64,000 nt of DNA from Dendrolimus kikuchii. Taxonomy: Eukaryota > Arthropoda > Insecta > Lepidoptera > Lasiocampidae. Both the position numbers and the translations under genes were made by a program. How positions within the stretch are numbered: position 1 is the stretch's first letter; each line of letters opens with the position of its first letter. Below are positions 54,748 to 64,000 of the stretch, piece by piece. Location: assembly GCA_019925095.2 (NCBI GenBank), contig CM034409.1, positions 10,154,001-10,218,000 of the forward strand. Reading direction: 5' to 3'. Below the pieces are notes generated by a model. That model saw nothing but the letters and a program-made list of their open reading frames with translations, had not been told where the DNA came from and made no database searches.

Positions 54748-56297
54748 AATAAAAAAAAAGGTACAAATATAACCGAACACAACAAATCCAAACGTAATGC
54801 AAAAGGTCGTAATTGAATAAAACGCGCAATGTCCGTCACTAATAGATTACCGAATGTACACACGTCTCACCTTAATCGTGATGCTCGCTCGACTGCCCCC
54901 TACCTCAATCAGGCCATCGTTTTATACTGCACAAATGCAATGTGCCCGCCCAGCAACGTGAACCGAATTTCCTAGAATCAGCTTGTACTTTAAAATCCAT
55001 AACACCTGGCTAATGATTACAATAGAACAATAAGCTGTTCACTATAATCGTATGCCAATAAATAAGTAAACAAAAGAAGACGATCATAAAAGAATTACAA
55101 TAGTTTCAATGTTATTAGTTATTAGTTCAAATGCCGACGGGTAATAAATGTGCTTCTACAAATCTGTACGTGGAATTTGTCTTTGTCGGCGCCTAGGTTG
55201 TAACAATAACACTATAAACATTAATTGCATGCAATCGCCTCAGATCAAACAACCAGTGGATATTGTTACGTGACTATCAAAGGTAATTATATTACCTTGC
55301 TTTCTAATATCGCCATTGTATAGGTAGAACGTGATAAACCGTATCTACGGCTAAAAGTATCTTAGTATGCAAAGAAGTAATTACTTTATGCACCGCGTTT
55401 GACACAAATCAAAAGTAAACTCTGCTTACACTGGATTGTTTGAAACGTTTGATGCATTCACTGTCTGCAGCACCAGCAATATCGATCTGTGAGATATGGT
55501 TGATCACAGTTTATCTTTAAATACTAGTGCTTATTTCGTGTAGGTATTTTACAAAAATGGAACTCTCATACCATTGTTATGTTCGTCCTTCCATCACAGT
55601 CAGTTTTCTTTGTCTTTGTTTAAGTAAAATCCGTGGAGTAACGTTTGAAGTATGGTATATTCTCGATTGAATATTGATTTAAAATTTCGTACTGAAATGA
55701 GAAAAATAACATACATTCATCAACTCTATGGAACTTGTCATAGTTCGTGGAATGGTACGCATTTATATAATGTTTTAAACCTTGTAATAAAGTATCATAT
55801 TATCAGGTATTACTTTTTTGGCAACCAAAAAATTTCTCAATATTTTACGATTATTATAACATCATAGTCAATACTTTGGCAAAACATGGAATGTTCAAGT
55901 TTTAAATCAGCTAATGTTCTGTATAAATTTTCTAACATTATTGGTAACTAGATAACTGCAGTTTAGTTAAACTAAATTTTATTGTAATGTTTGAAAATTA
56001 CCTTCTACTATTTATCTTTTGATGCATTATAAATGATTTTAATCATTCACTTTATTCGATATTAAAACATGAGATTGTTTGTAGAATTTTATTGGAAATG
56101 TAAAAACAACATTCGCCCACGTATTGTTTGACTTGTATCTCATTCTGCATGAATCTCGGCGGGTATTTGTAATTTCGGATACGTTCCTACTTTATTGATA
56201 TAGCCAGTACAGTACAATACATGGAATGGAGAGGTCATAGTGGTTACTTTGATAAGATCTATATAAAACACACATGCTTGAAATTGATTGATATTTT
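54748..56297. other. Stretch with no gene
   Basis: About 1.5 kb without recognised features. Confidence 0.4.
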
Positions 56298-56940
56298 TTG
56301 AAGTGAAATTGTTTAGATTCGTTGTGATTTAAAACTCAATGAAACAAGAATAAAAAGAGATAAACATATAAATGTATAAAACTAAGCCTGCAAGATGATG
56401 AGATACGAGTTTTACGTTATGCAGCACAGATTAGAGAGTCAATAAGACCGATCATTAAACATAGGTCCAATTTGGACCGAATCAAAACTGATAATAATAT
56501 ATTTTAGACTAAAACAGTGAAAAATTGAAAGTGATACGTAAAAAGTTTATTGAAGTGAAACTTCTTTAGAATCATTGTGATTTGAAACTCGATAAAACGA
56601 AAAGCGAAACCAAAAAAGATAAACACATAAATCTATAGGACTAAGCCTACGAAAGAATGAGATACGAGTTTTACATTGTACAGCACAGATTAGAGAGTCA
56701 ACAAGGCCGATGATTAAACATAGGTCTGATTTGGACTGAAATAAAACTAATTATAATATTTTTAGACTAAAACAGTGAAAAATTGGAAGTGTTACTTAAG
56801 AAGTTTATTTTGAATTATAATATGTTGACGGATGTAGGCTAAAGGAATTATATTTAAATTAATAAAATTTAGAGAAGAAAGTCTGTTTTATGTTCTGTGA
56901 AATTTCACTTCTACTGCATGTGAACTGCACACACGCACAA
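56298..56940 (+). mobile_element. DNA-element family E with tandemly doubled left part
   Basis: Unit 1 (56298-56549) and unit 2 (56550-56812) both begin TTGAAGTGAAA and carry GAGATACGAGTTTTACRTT, AACATAGGTC and AAACAGTGAAAAATTG in order. Only unit 2 continues into the right end, AATTTCACTTCTACTGCATG with GAACTGCACACACGCACAA. Compare the single-unit copy at 40060-40640. No coding capacity. Confidence 0.75.
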
Positions 56941-57594
56941 TTTTTTAAGATTTGATATTTCACTTTAATTTCAGTACAAAAACAATGGTGTACTGTAAAA
57001 CAATTCAGTAGCCAGGAACATAGTGGTTATATATATTTTTTACGTGAATTTGACATGTAATTGATATCTTAAACCGCAACAAAACCCAAGGAGGTGCCAG
57101 AGGGTCCTGATGATCAGTCACGAGGAAACATACACATTGAGGTTACTGACATGCCAAACGCGCCCATCCCTTTTGGATAAGTGTCTAGGGTCTGCCGTCT
57201 ATCCCTCTGAAATAAGGAGACCGAATCCCAGCTGTAGAACATTTATGCGATTCCATTATAAAATGAAGAAATAAGGTTTTATTCAAATAATGAGTTTGGT
57301 GACTCCATTCATTAGACATAGATTGGGTTACTCTATGAATGCAAGTATTTCTATGGAAATATTTCGAATGTTTGCTTTGTGAAACGAGAGCTGATTTTTC
57401 TTAGAATATATATGGAAACAATTGTAGTAAGTAAATATTTAAATATTCAATCATTTTATTAGAATGTTCATTTGTAGTACTTAAAGTACACAATACTACA
57501 TGTGAGCCTTTGAGCCAAGGATCTGTGAGGCTCGATAACTAAGGAACTTGTGCTTTCTTACGAAATCCATAAAAGTGTTGAAAAAATTCCTAGA
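56941..57594. other. Stretch with no gene
   Basis: A GC-richer phrase at 57090-57240 (GGAGGTGCCAGAGGGTCCTG) has no recognised identity or partner. Confidence 0.35.
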
Positions 57595-58110
57595 AAATGA
57601 TGTGTTACAAAATATCTTAAATTAATAACACTAAATACAATATTACCGCAATACAATATAAATAATATAATAATAATAATAACTGCAAGTATATACAGTT
57701 AGATAAATATGTTTATATCGGTATATATTAAATTCAAAGTATCCTACTGATACTTATAAATATAGAAATATAATAGACAGTAAAGAAAATATTAATGAAT
57801 TTTAAGTAAAACGTATGTATCTCTATATATATTTATTATATATTAATACATAACACATTACTCATATAAAAATAAATAAATAAAAACTAACAAGTTATAC
57901 TATGACACTTCCACGATATTTAGATCTTTGTTTCTTTTGGTTCGGAGAAACTTGTATCTTGCATCTACAAAAAATAAATCAAAACCACCGCAATTTTAGT
58001 ATTTGTGCTTTTTATCTCGTTACAAATTACCACTTTTTTTCAATAACTTATAAATATTGTCATAGTTTAAGTGAATTATAAAAATTCTTTTATGAGAAAT
58101 AATGTTCTTT
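57595..58110 (+). repeat. About 500-bp AT-rich repeat, partner at 44716-45225
   Basis: Same orientation and landmarks as the copy 12.9 kb upstream (CTACTGATACTTATAAATAT, CACTTCCACGATATTTAGAT, CTTTTTATCTCGTTACAAAT). The copies differ by substitutions and small gaps. Confidence 0.75.
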
Positions 58111-58112
58111 AA

Positions 58113-58396
58113 CCCGAATATAAAATCCAACTCAAAAACTACTAGACCGATTTTTAAAAATTATTTCACCATTAGAATGCTACATTATCCCAGATTAACA
58201 TAGGCTATATTTATTACTAGAAAAAAATTAGAGATCCCTACTAAAACTCCAATAATGTAAACCAAGGTATAAAAAAATAGTGATTGAGTGGGTCCAAGGA
58301 TGATTTAGATTCAAAATTAGTTTCGGTAAGTGGCGCTGGAATCGAATTCTAGATTTTAATTTTTTTAGGGCAGACAATGTCTGCCGGAATCGCTAG
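58113..58396 (+). mobile_element. Helitron-like element
   Basis: The start is degenerate (CCCGAATATAAAATCC). The end GTCTGCCGGAATCGCTAG before T, with the GGCAGACAATGTCTGCC hairpin, is clear. Family of 23479-23854. Confidence 0.7.
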
Positions 58397-58436
58397 TCAT
58401 TTATAAAAAAACTGCAAGTAAAAAAGTGGCCACTTT

Positions 58437-58735
58437 TTTATTGCTTGAGTACAGCAGACACGCTGACAGCCCAACTGTGATGGAAAGTGGTTACCGTCGC
58501 TAATAAACATTTGCAACACTTGGTATTACCAATGTACTACCGTACTTGTAGATGGGACTGGAACCTGGTCACGAATGCCGGAACTCACCCACAACTCAAG
58601 GTTGTTATGGCGGCACACTCTAAACCAGGGGTGGTAGCGATCCAGAAGGGCAAATACCCTACCACCTGGCTATGAGTTGTTTTGTTGCCTTTTACAACAG
58701 GCCGCCTGGCCGCAGTAATTATTAGTATTCTTTCT
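58437..58735 (-). mobile_element. LINE family B, 3' end
   Basis: Reversed landmarks: CGGTAACCACTTTCCATC, CATTCGTGACCAGGTTCCAG, AACAACCTTGAGTTGTGGGT and GGCGGCCTGTTGTAAAAGG. The A-tail corresponds to the TTTTTTA at 58430. Confidence 0.65.
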
Positions 58736-59369
58736 CTTCTACTTTCTTTCGTTTCTGCAGGGAGAAAATAAATGGAACATGTTCCACATAAAAGGAACGG
58801 ATCCATAGAGACGACGAAATCTCCCTGTTTTTTGTCTTCTGACTATGAAACCCTAGACAAAAGCATTTGATTGCAAATACTCCATATCTTGAAAACTACA
58901 ATAGATTTTTTTTTAAATCAACTTTGGTCAAAAACATTATTTAACAAATATACAAGATCGTTATGAATCACCAAAATATAACGATACCTCACAGGTCTAT
59001 GTACACTAAAAACCAAAATTAACCTTCAAATACATCTATACCGACTACATGTAATCTTGCTTTTGTACGCAATTTCACTAAAGCATTGTGTAGCAATGCA
59101 TAGATTATAAACATATTTCTAGTAAATTTTATTTGTATAGCATCAATAATTTCTGAGAAAATATCTGTGACATACGAAGACAGACAGAAGGATTTATTTG
59201 ATTTTAGAAGGATTTATGTTCATAGCGGATCCGTTTTGGCTAAAATGGCTACAGAACTCTAAAAACAGGTCACGGAGAATCAGATTCGACTCGTAAGGCT
59301 TCATTCACACTATGATTCTGACGGGTCATTGCTGGAGTAAAACAACCCGTGCATTATAAATATATATAA
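58736..59369. other. Stretch with no gene
   Basis: Nothing recognised. Confidence 0.4.
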
Positions 59370-59499
59370 ATAGAGTTTACCCCGCGGCTGCGCCGCGGGT
59401 CAACCTCTAGTGGGTGTTTCTTGTTTAAAGAGCAAGTAGTACAGGTTACATTGTATTAAATTTGTATGTATTTGCCCCCGAAAGATTCACTTCATTTTA

Positions 59500-59655
59500 C
59501 ATACATACATACATACATAACTTCACGCCAGTTCCCTTGCGGGGTAGGCACGTACAACAGAGTGCCATTTAGGCTTATTCTTACACACCTCACTTGCCTC
59601 TTTGACATTCATAACTCTTGTCATGCAAGCTCGTCTGTTCTTAAGGCTCCTGACA
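59500..59655 (-). mobile_element. 5'-truncated LINE with (TATG)n tail, nested
   Basis: Target-site duplication TCACTTCATTTTA at 59487-59499 and 59656-59668. Sequence nearly identical to 52595-52763. The uninterrupted target is visible in the related Helitron at 28710-28725. Confidence 0.88.
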
Positions 59656-59740
59656 TCACTTCATTTTATATCGCAAACTATACCACCCCCGTCTATATGT
59701 AAACTACATAAATGACAAAACTTGACAAAATAGATAACAT

Positions 59741-60552
59741 GGTCTAAATGGACCAAGTGGACCCAGTGGAGCAACTGGACCCAGTGGATCCAGTGGACAA
59801 AGTGGACCCAGTGGACCCAACGGACCAAGTGGACCCAGTGGGTCAAGTGGACCCAGTGGACCCAGTGATTCAAGTGGACCCAGTAGTCTAAGTGGACCCA
59901 GTGGGCCCAGTGGACCCAGTAGTCTAAGTGGGCCCAGTGGACCCAGTTGACCCAGTAGGCTGTTCCAAAAGGATTCAGTGGACCAAGTGGACTCAGTGGA
60001 CCAAGTAGATCAAGTGGATCAAGTGGACCAAGTGGACCAAGTGGACCAAGTGGACCCAGTGGACCAAGTGGACCCAGTGGACCCAGTTGACCAAGGGGAC
60101 CAAGTGGACACAGTGGACCAGGTGAACCCAGTGGGCCCAGTGGGTCCAGTAGGTCAAGTGGACCCAGTGGACCCAGTGGTTCAAGTGGACCCAGTGGACC
60201 CAGTAGTCTAAGTGGACCCAGTGAGCCCAATGGACCCAGTAGTCTAAGTGGACCCAGTGGAGCCAGCGGTTCAAGTGGACCCAGTGGTCCCAGTAGTCTA
60301 AGTGTTCCAAAAGGACCCAGTGGACCCAGTTATCTAAGTGGGCCCAGTGGACCCAGTTGACCCAGTAGGCTAAGTGTTCCAAAAGGACCCAGTGGACAAA
60401 GTGGACTCAATGGATCAAGTGGACCAAGTGGACCCAGTGGACAAAGTGGACCCAGCGGACCCAGTTGACCAAGGGGACCAAGTGGACACAGTGGTCCAAG
60501 TGGACCCAGTGGACCAAGTGGACCAAGTGGACCCAGTGGACGAAATGGACAA
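59741..60552. repeat. 9-bp minisatellite array, about 90 units
   Basis: Units are mainly GGACCCAGT and GGACCAAGT with variants such as AGTCTAAGT and GGGCCCAGT. A longer period is visible: a block with CCAGTAGGCT, TTCCAAAAGGA and GACTCARTGGA occurs at about 59950-60000 and again at about 60360-60412. Since 9 is divisible by three, frames stay open and give Gly-Pro-Leu, Val-Asp-Gln and Trp-Val-His repeats; none is a gene. Confidence 0.92.
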
Positions 60553-60905
60553 AATCACAAAACCTGTCCTAGTTTCCGGGATAAACTTTACATAAATCTA
60601 TCCCAAAATGTATCCCATTATCCGGGATAAAAAGTATCCCTTGGCCACTCTCGGTATTCAAATTATATATGTACCGAGTTTCAGCCAAATCGGTCCAATA
60701 GTCTTTCCATAAAAGGACAACAAACAAAAAGACAAATATATTTTTATCCCGGAAACTATCCCATTTTTCGGGATAAAAAATATCCTATGTTCATTCTCGG
60801 CATCGAAAATATATATATACTGAGTTTCAGCTAAATCGGTCCAGTAGTTTTTCCGTGAAAACGGAACAGACAGAGTTACTTTCGCATTTATAATATTAAT
60901 AGGGA

Positions 60906-61747
60906 TTTGCTTTTTTGTATTTACATTGTCAAATGACGAAATATCTTATGTACAATCAGATAGTTGTGGATTTAAATAACATATATTTTACACCATGAGT
61001 TTTTCTCTCTATGTAACGTCTGTTGACATTTGTCGAAAATCTGGCCTGCCGGCCAGTGAGCGCGGTGGGTTATTTCACTACAATTCTTAAACAAGAAGGA
61101 ATCAGAGTATTCTCACCATCGTATTGCTCTAGTTCCGATCCAATATCGCTCCAATACCGGTTCCTCGATAATATTTGGCTGAAACAACCCAAACTAACAG
61201 CAAACTAGTAGTACACACAGCGAGATTTAATTTGACCAAGACCGGAACGAGATTGAACCGTGAGCTGCATAATATTGTGAATAGAGCCTAATATGCAATT
61301 ATCAATACTTGCTATTTAAAGTCTTAGTTTTAAGATTCATATTGTATTTTAATACGAAAAAAACCCTTCAAGTGCCAACAGGACTCGTATACAACCACAC
61401 AAATTAGTCTATGACGAGTACCTTCATACCTATCTACCTCTTATTAACTATTCAAAAGCTTTCGATATTACTATCCTCATTTAAAATTTAGGTGTAGAAA
61501 CTAAATATTATTTTAGAAAATAAATTTGAATAGTTTATTGAGGCAAAAAGTTTATCGATAACTAAAAGTTAAAGTAAACTTGAGTACTGAATATTTATGT
61601 TGATTTATTGTAAGGCTTAGATTTATTTTGTAGTGCTATATTTATTAAGTAATTATGAAAACGTTCAAGAGATTGTGATTGATTACTAATCCATTAAATA
61701 GGATTTAATCGAAATTATATTCTATACATACATTTGCATTTAAATTA
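60906..61747. other. Stretch with no gene
   Basis: A short open frame at 61023-61208 has no domain. Nothing else recognised. Confidence 0.4.
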
Positions 61748-62063
61748 TCTATACATATAATAAAACTGTAGAGGTCGAATTTCTGTACAATGAAACAAAA
61801 TGCTAAAAGCCGAGTCAGGGGGATGTAAGAAGTGAAATAAAAATAATTTAGATTTTTTTCAAATTTTTTGTTTCTCTGTTTGTCTGTCTGTTTGTACGGG
61901 CTAATCTCCTTAACGTCTGGACCGATTTAAATGAAATTCTGTATGGTGGTAGCTTATATCCCTGGGCAACATATAGGATACCTTTGATCCCGAAACATTA
62001 AAGAGTTCCCGTGGGATAGTTAAAAAACCGCACCAAGCAGACGAAGTTGCGGGCATCAGCTAG
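61748..62063 (+). mobile_element. Helitron-like element, complete ends
   Basis: TCTATACATATAATAAAACT after an A; GCGGGCATCAGCTAG before a T; CCGC...GCGG hairpin upstream of the end. It has the GTTTGTCTGTCTGTTTG start region and the CTGTATGGTGGTAGCTTATA phrase. Confidence 0.78.
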
Positions 62064-62179
62064 TTGTAAAATAATATCATGTCATCCGGTTGTAAAATGA
62101 TGACACACCCCCAATAGCTATTTAAGACTCGCTATGCCAGCCAGGTCATTCGTGCAGGATATAGATTTTATATTTATAA

Positions 62180-63160
62180 ATAGGATTTGCCCACGACTTC
62201 GTCCACGTCCACAACGTCCACGTTACGTTTGACAGGTAACGTAGATTACAGTTATTTTGCCAGTGTTTAAATTAAAAGGTATTTTCAGCAGGGCAACGGA
62301 TTTTTTGTACGAAAATATATGAATTCCGAAGATTCCCGTAATAACCCGGTATAAGTAATGTTACTAAAGCCACACATAACTACGTCTGTAATAAAGATGT
62401 CTACTTAATATAGATACTATCGTATCAAGCTAATCCTAATATCATGTGGTTTCGAAGTTAGGAAATCCCAGAGAGAAGTATACTACTACTACTATAGTAG
62501 TATACTATATACTACCCACTTTAAAACACTCCCAGGAAAAAACTTGTGGGATTCCCAGAATATAAAGTATCGCATCACTTGACAAAGGGCTTTGCTATAG
62601 TTTTAGTGAAATTGTATCGGAATCAGCGAATTTTCATGCAAGCTACCTAATTTGTACCATACCCGGGAAATATCCCGCGGGGTTCCTGGGACACAAATTA
62701 TGGTAGCATTTAAAAATGAATATAAGCTATTGTTTTAGTGAAAACTCTGTAGGAATAAGCTATTTTTTATGCACCCAAACAACATCAAGCCTCTTCTAGG
62801 AAAATTCCCGCGGAATTCCAGGGATAAAAAATATCAGACATTTTATTACATAAAATTTGCTATCGCAAAGTCGCATTGGGATTCGTTTTTTTTTTTATTT
62901 GGCCATTTTAATTAATTCCCGCGAGATTCCTGACATAAATAGTAGCGCCAGCGCCGATTTTAGATTTAATAATGTTCTGTCGATCAGCGAAAACCGCATC
63001 GAAATCAGCCCAGTAGTTTTTACGTGAACCCTGGACAAACAGACAAGCAATAAAAAAAAATCATCGTTTTCTCCATCGTTTATATCTTCTATTCCACTTG
63101 TTTTTTTTTAATAGCTTCAATGTACAGACAAGTATGCTTAGAATTATATATAGGTAATAT
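62180..63160 (-). mobile_element. Long decayed Helitron-like element (14201/30428 family)
   Basis: The reversed order of landmarks follows 30428-31261: ACGACTTCGTCCACG, GAATTCCGAAGATTCCCGTA, GGAAAATTCCCGCGGAATTC, CAGCGAAAACCGCATCGAAA. A small ACTACTACTACTATAGTAGT hairpin lies near 62483-62510. Both termini are degenerate. Confidence 0.6.
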
Positions 63161-63162
63161 TA

Positions 63163-63370
63163 CTAGCTGTCTTGGCAGACATTGTCCTGCCCTGGAGAAG
63201 TGAAATTTACAACTCGATTACAGCGCCATCTCCCGGGTCTAATTGTAAATCTAAACCATTCTCGAATCCGTCTGAACACACACAAAAAATTCTATCAAAA
63301 TCGGTTCAGCCGTTTAGGAGGAGTTCAGTCCCATACACATTCACAGAAAAACTTTGTATATAAAGATAGA
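63163..63370 (-). mobile_element. Helitron-like element
   Basis: CTAG after A at 63163. Reversed GGCAGGACAATGTCTGCC hairpin, CCGGGAGATGGCGCTGTAAT and CCTCCTAAACGGCTGAACCG. Start near 63366-63370 (GA|T). Confidence 0.68.
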
Positions 63371-63894
63371 TACAAATAACTAATTAAGTTTTTATGTAAA
63401 TGAAATAGAGCTACTTCCTAAGGTCCACGGCGTAGTGGCAGGGAAAACTAGTAAAAAAATATAGCAGTGTTCACTTAAATTTAAGCATTTATAATGAAAT
63501 CCAAGACAGGTACTTTAGTTTCATTGCTTTAGAATCTATATTGACATATGATATTTTCATTTCATTTCAATGTATTCCGCGTACGATGGCATGATTCACT
63601 GAAAAGATAGATTTACAAGATCACGTATGCGTGTATCGTACGTGACCTGGCACACGGCAAACGTCCCATTGCCAGACGTCGTTCGACCATAAATTAACCA
63701 TTGGGACGATACAACCACGTCGGATTACCGAGGCAAATTGCTGGTGGATGGACTGTTATGTCTTTCTCATAAAAAAGACCTAATAAAACGTACCTTTCAT
63801 TATTGCAATTTTACATATTATAGTAATAAGGCACCATATTGAACCTGCAGCCCACATCTCGACACCCCTTAGCCACTCACACCCATGTTGCCCC
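63371..63894. other. Stretch with no gene
   Basis: Nothing recognised. Confidence 0.35.
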
Positions 63895-64000
63895 CCTCGC
63901 CAATTTTGTACGGCATTTTTAGGGGCCCTTGCAGTGAGTGGCGAGTCACCGCCTGCCCATTTTTTTCATGTTCTTTGAACATTGCGACAGGCAAACGCCG
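63895..64000 (+). mobile_element. LINE 3' UTR start, cut by window edge
   Basis: ATTTTTAGGGGCCCTTGCAG, GTGGCGAGTCACCGCCTGCC and CATTGCGACAGGCAAACG match the 3' UTR at 4480-4570. It continues beyond the window. Confidence 0.65.

Larger units (their letters stand above)
59370..60905 (-). mobile_element. Helitron-like element with expanded minisatellite and nested LINE
   Basis: The minus-strand start is TCCCTATTAATATTATAAAT (GA|T at 60904-60906). The 3' end near 59370 has the CCCGCGGCTGCGCCGCGGG hairpin but ATAG in place of the CTAG complement. Outer parts match 28374-28826. The extra length comes from a LINE insertion (59500-59655), the 9-bp array (59741-60552) and a partial duplication of the 5' region at 60590-60880. 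Confidence 0.8.

Noticed and set aside
59661..60595. Collagen-like Gly-Pro-Leu and Val-Asp-Gln open frames (up to 189 codons)
   Set aside because: Produced by a 9-bp minisatellite inside a Helitron; several frames are open on both strands.

Overview
The window looks like repeat-dense, gene-poor DNA from a lepidopteran (moth or butterfly). It is AT-rich. It is packed with short Helitron-like elements that share one end grammar (A|TC start; a small hairpin and CTAG or CTGG before a T at the end). It also holds tRNA-derived SINEs, MITE ends and 5'-truncated LINE tails of kinds I know from moth and butterfly genomes. I found no convincing host gene, rRNA, tRNA gene or CRISPR array. The species cannot be named from the sequence.

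The one large coding locus is a Jockey-type non-LTR retrotransposon at about 8958-14180. Its ORF1 encodes a gag-like protein with three zinc knuckles and is broken by two apparent frameshifts. Its ORF2 (10965-13880) is an intact endonuclease plus reverse transcriptase. Directly upstream lie two 5'-truncated copies of the same family (8279-8821 and 8833-8946). All three units are preceded by the same 11-bp sequence, CCAGAGCCAGT, at 8268, 8822 and 8947. The simplest reading is repeated insertion at one target. That target sits about 30 bp downstream of a TATA box, where a Pol II start site would be.

Layout: 1-8145 holds Helitron fragments, LINE tails and a GC-rich block of unknown origin. 8146-14180 is the retrotransposon cluster. 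14201-17551 is Helitrons. 18.4-21.4 kb holds two tRNA-like SINEs and a LINE tail. 22-31 kb holds Helitrons, a foldback element and LINE tails. 31.4-36.2 kb and 37.3-40.0 kb are mostly featureless AT-rich DNA. 40-50 kb holds decayed LINE coding ends (a CR1/Jockey-like one and an RTE-like one) and half of a roughly 500-bp duplicated segment. 51.2-52.8 kb contains an element with a 26-bp satellite in higher-order tetramers, followed by a Helitron hosting a nested LINE. 56-64 kb holds a tandemly doubled DNA element, the second half of the 500-bp duplication, and a Helitron whose internal 9-bp minisatellite has grown to about 810 bp.

Family labels A to J are mine and serve only to link related copies within this window. 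Ages and mobilisation partners (for example LINE machinery moving the SINEs) are inferred, not shown.
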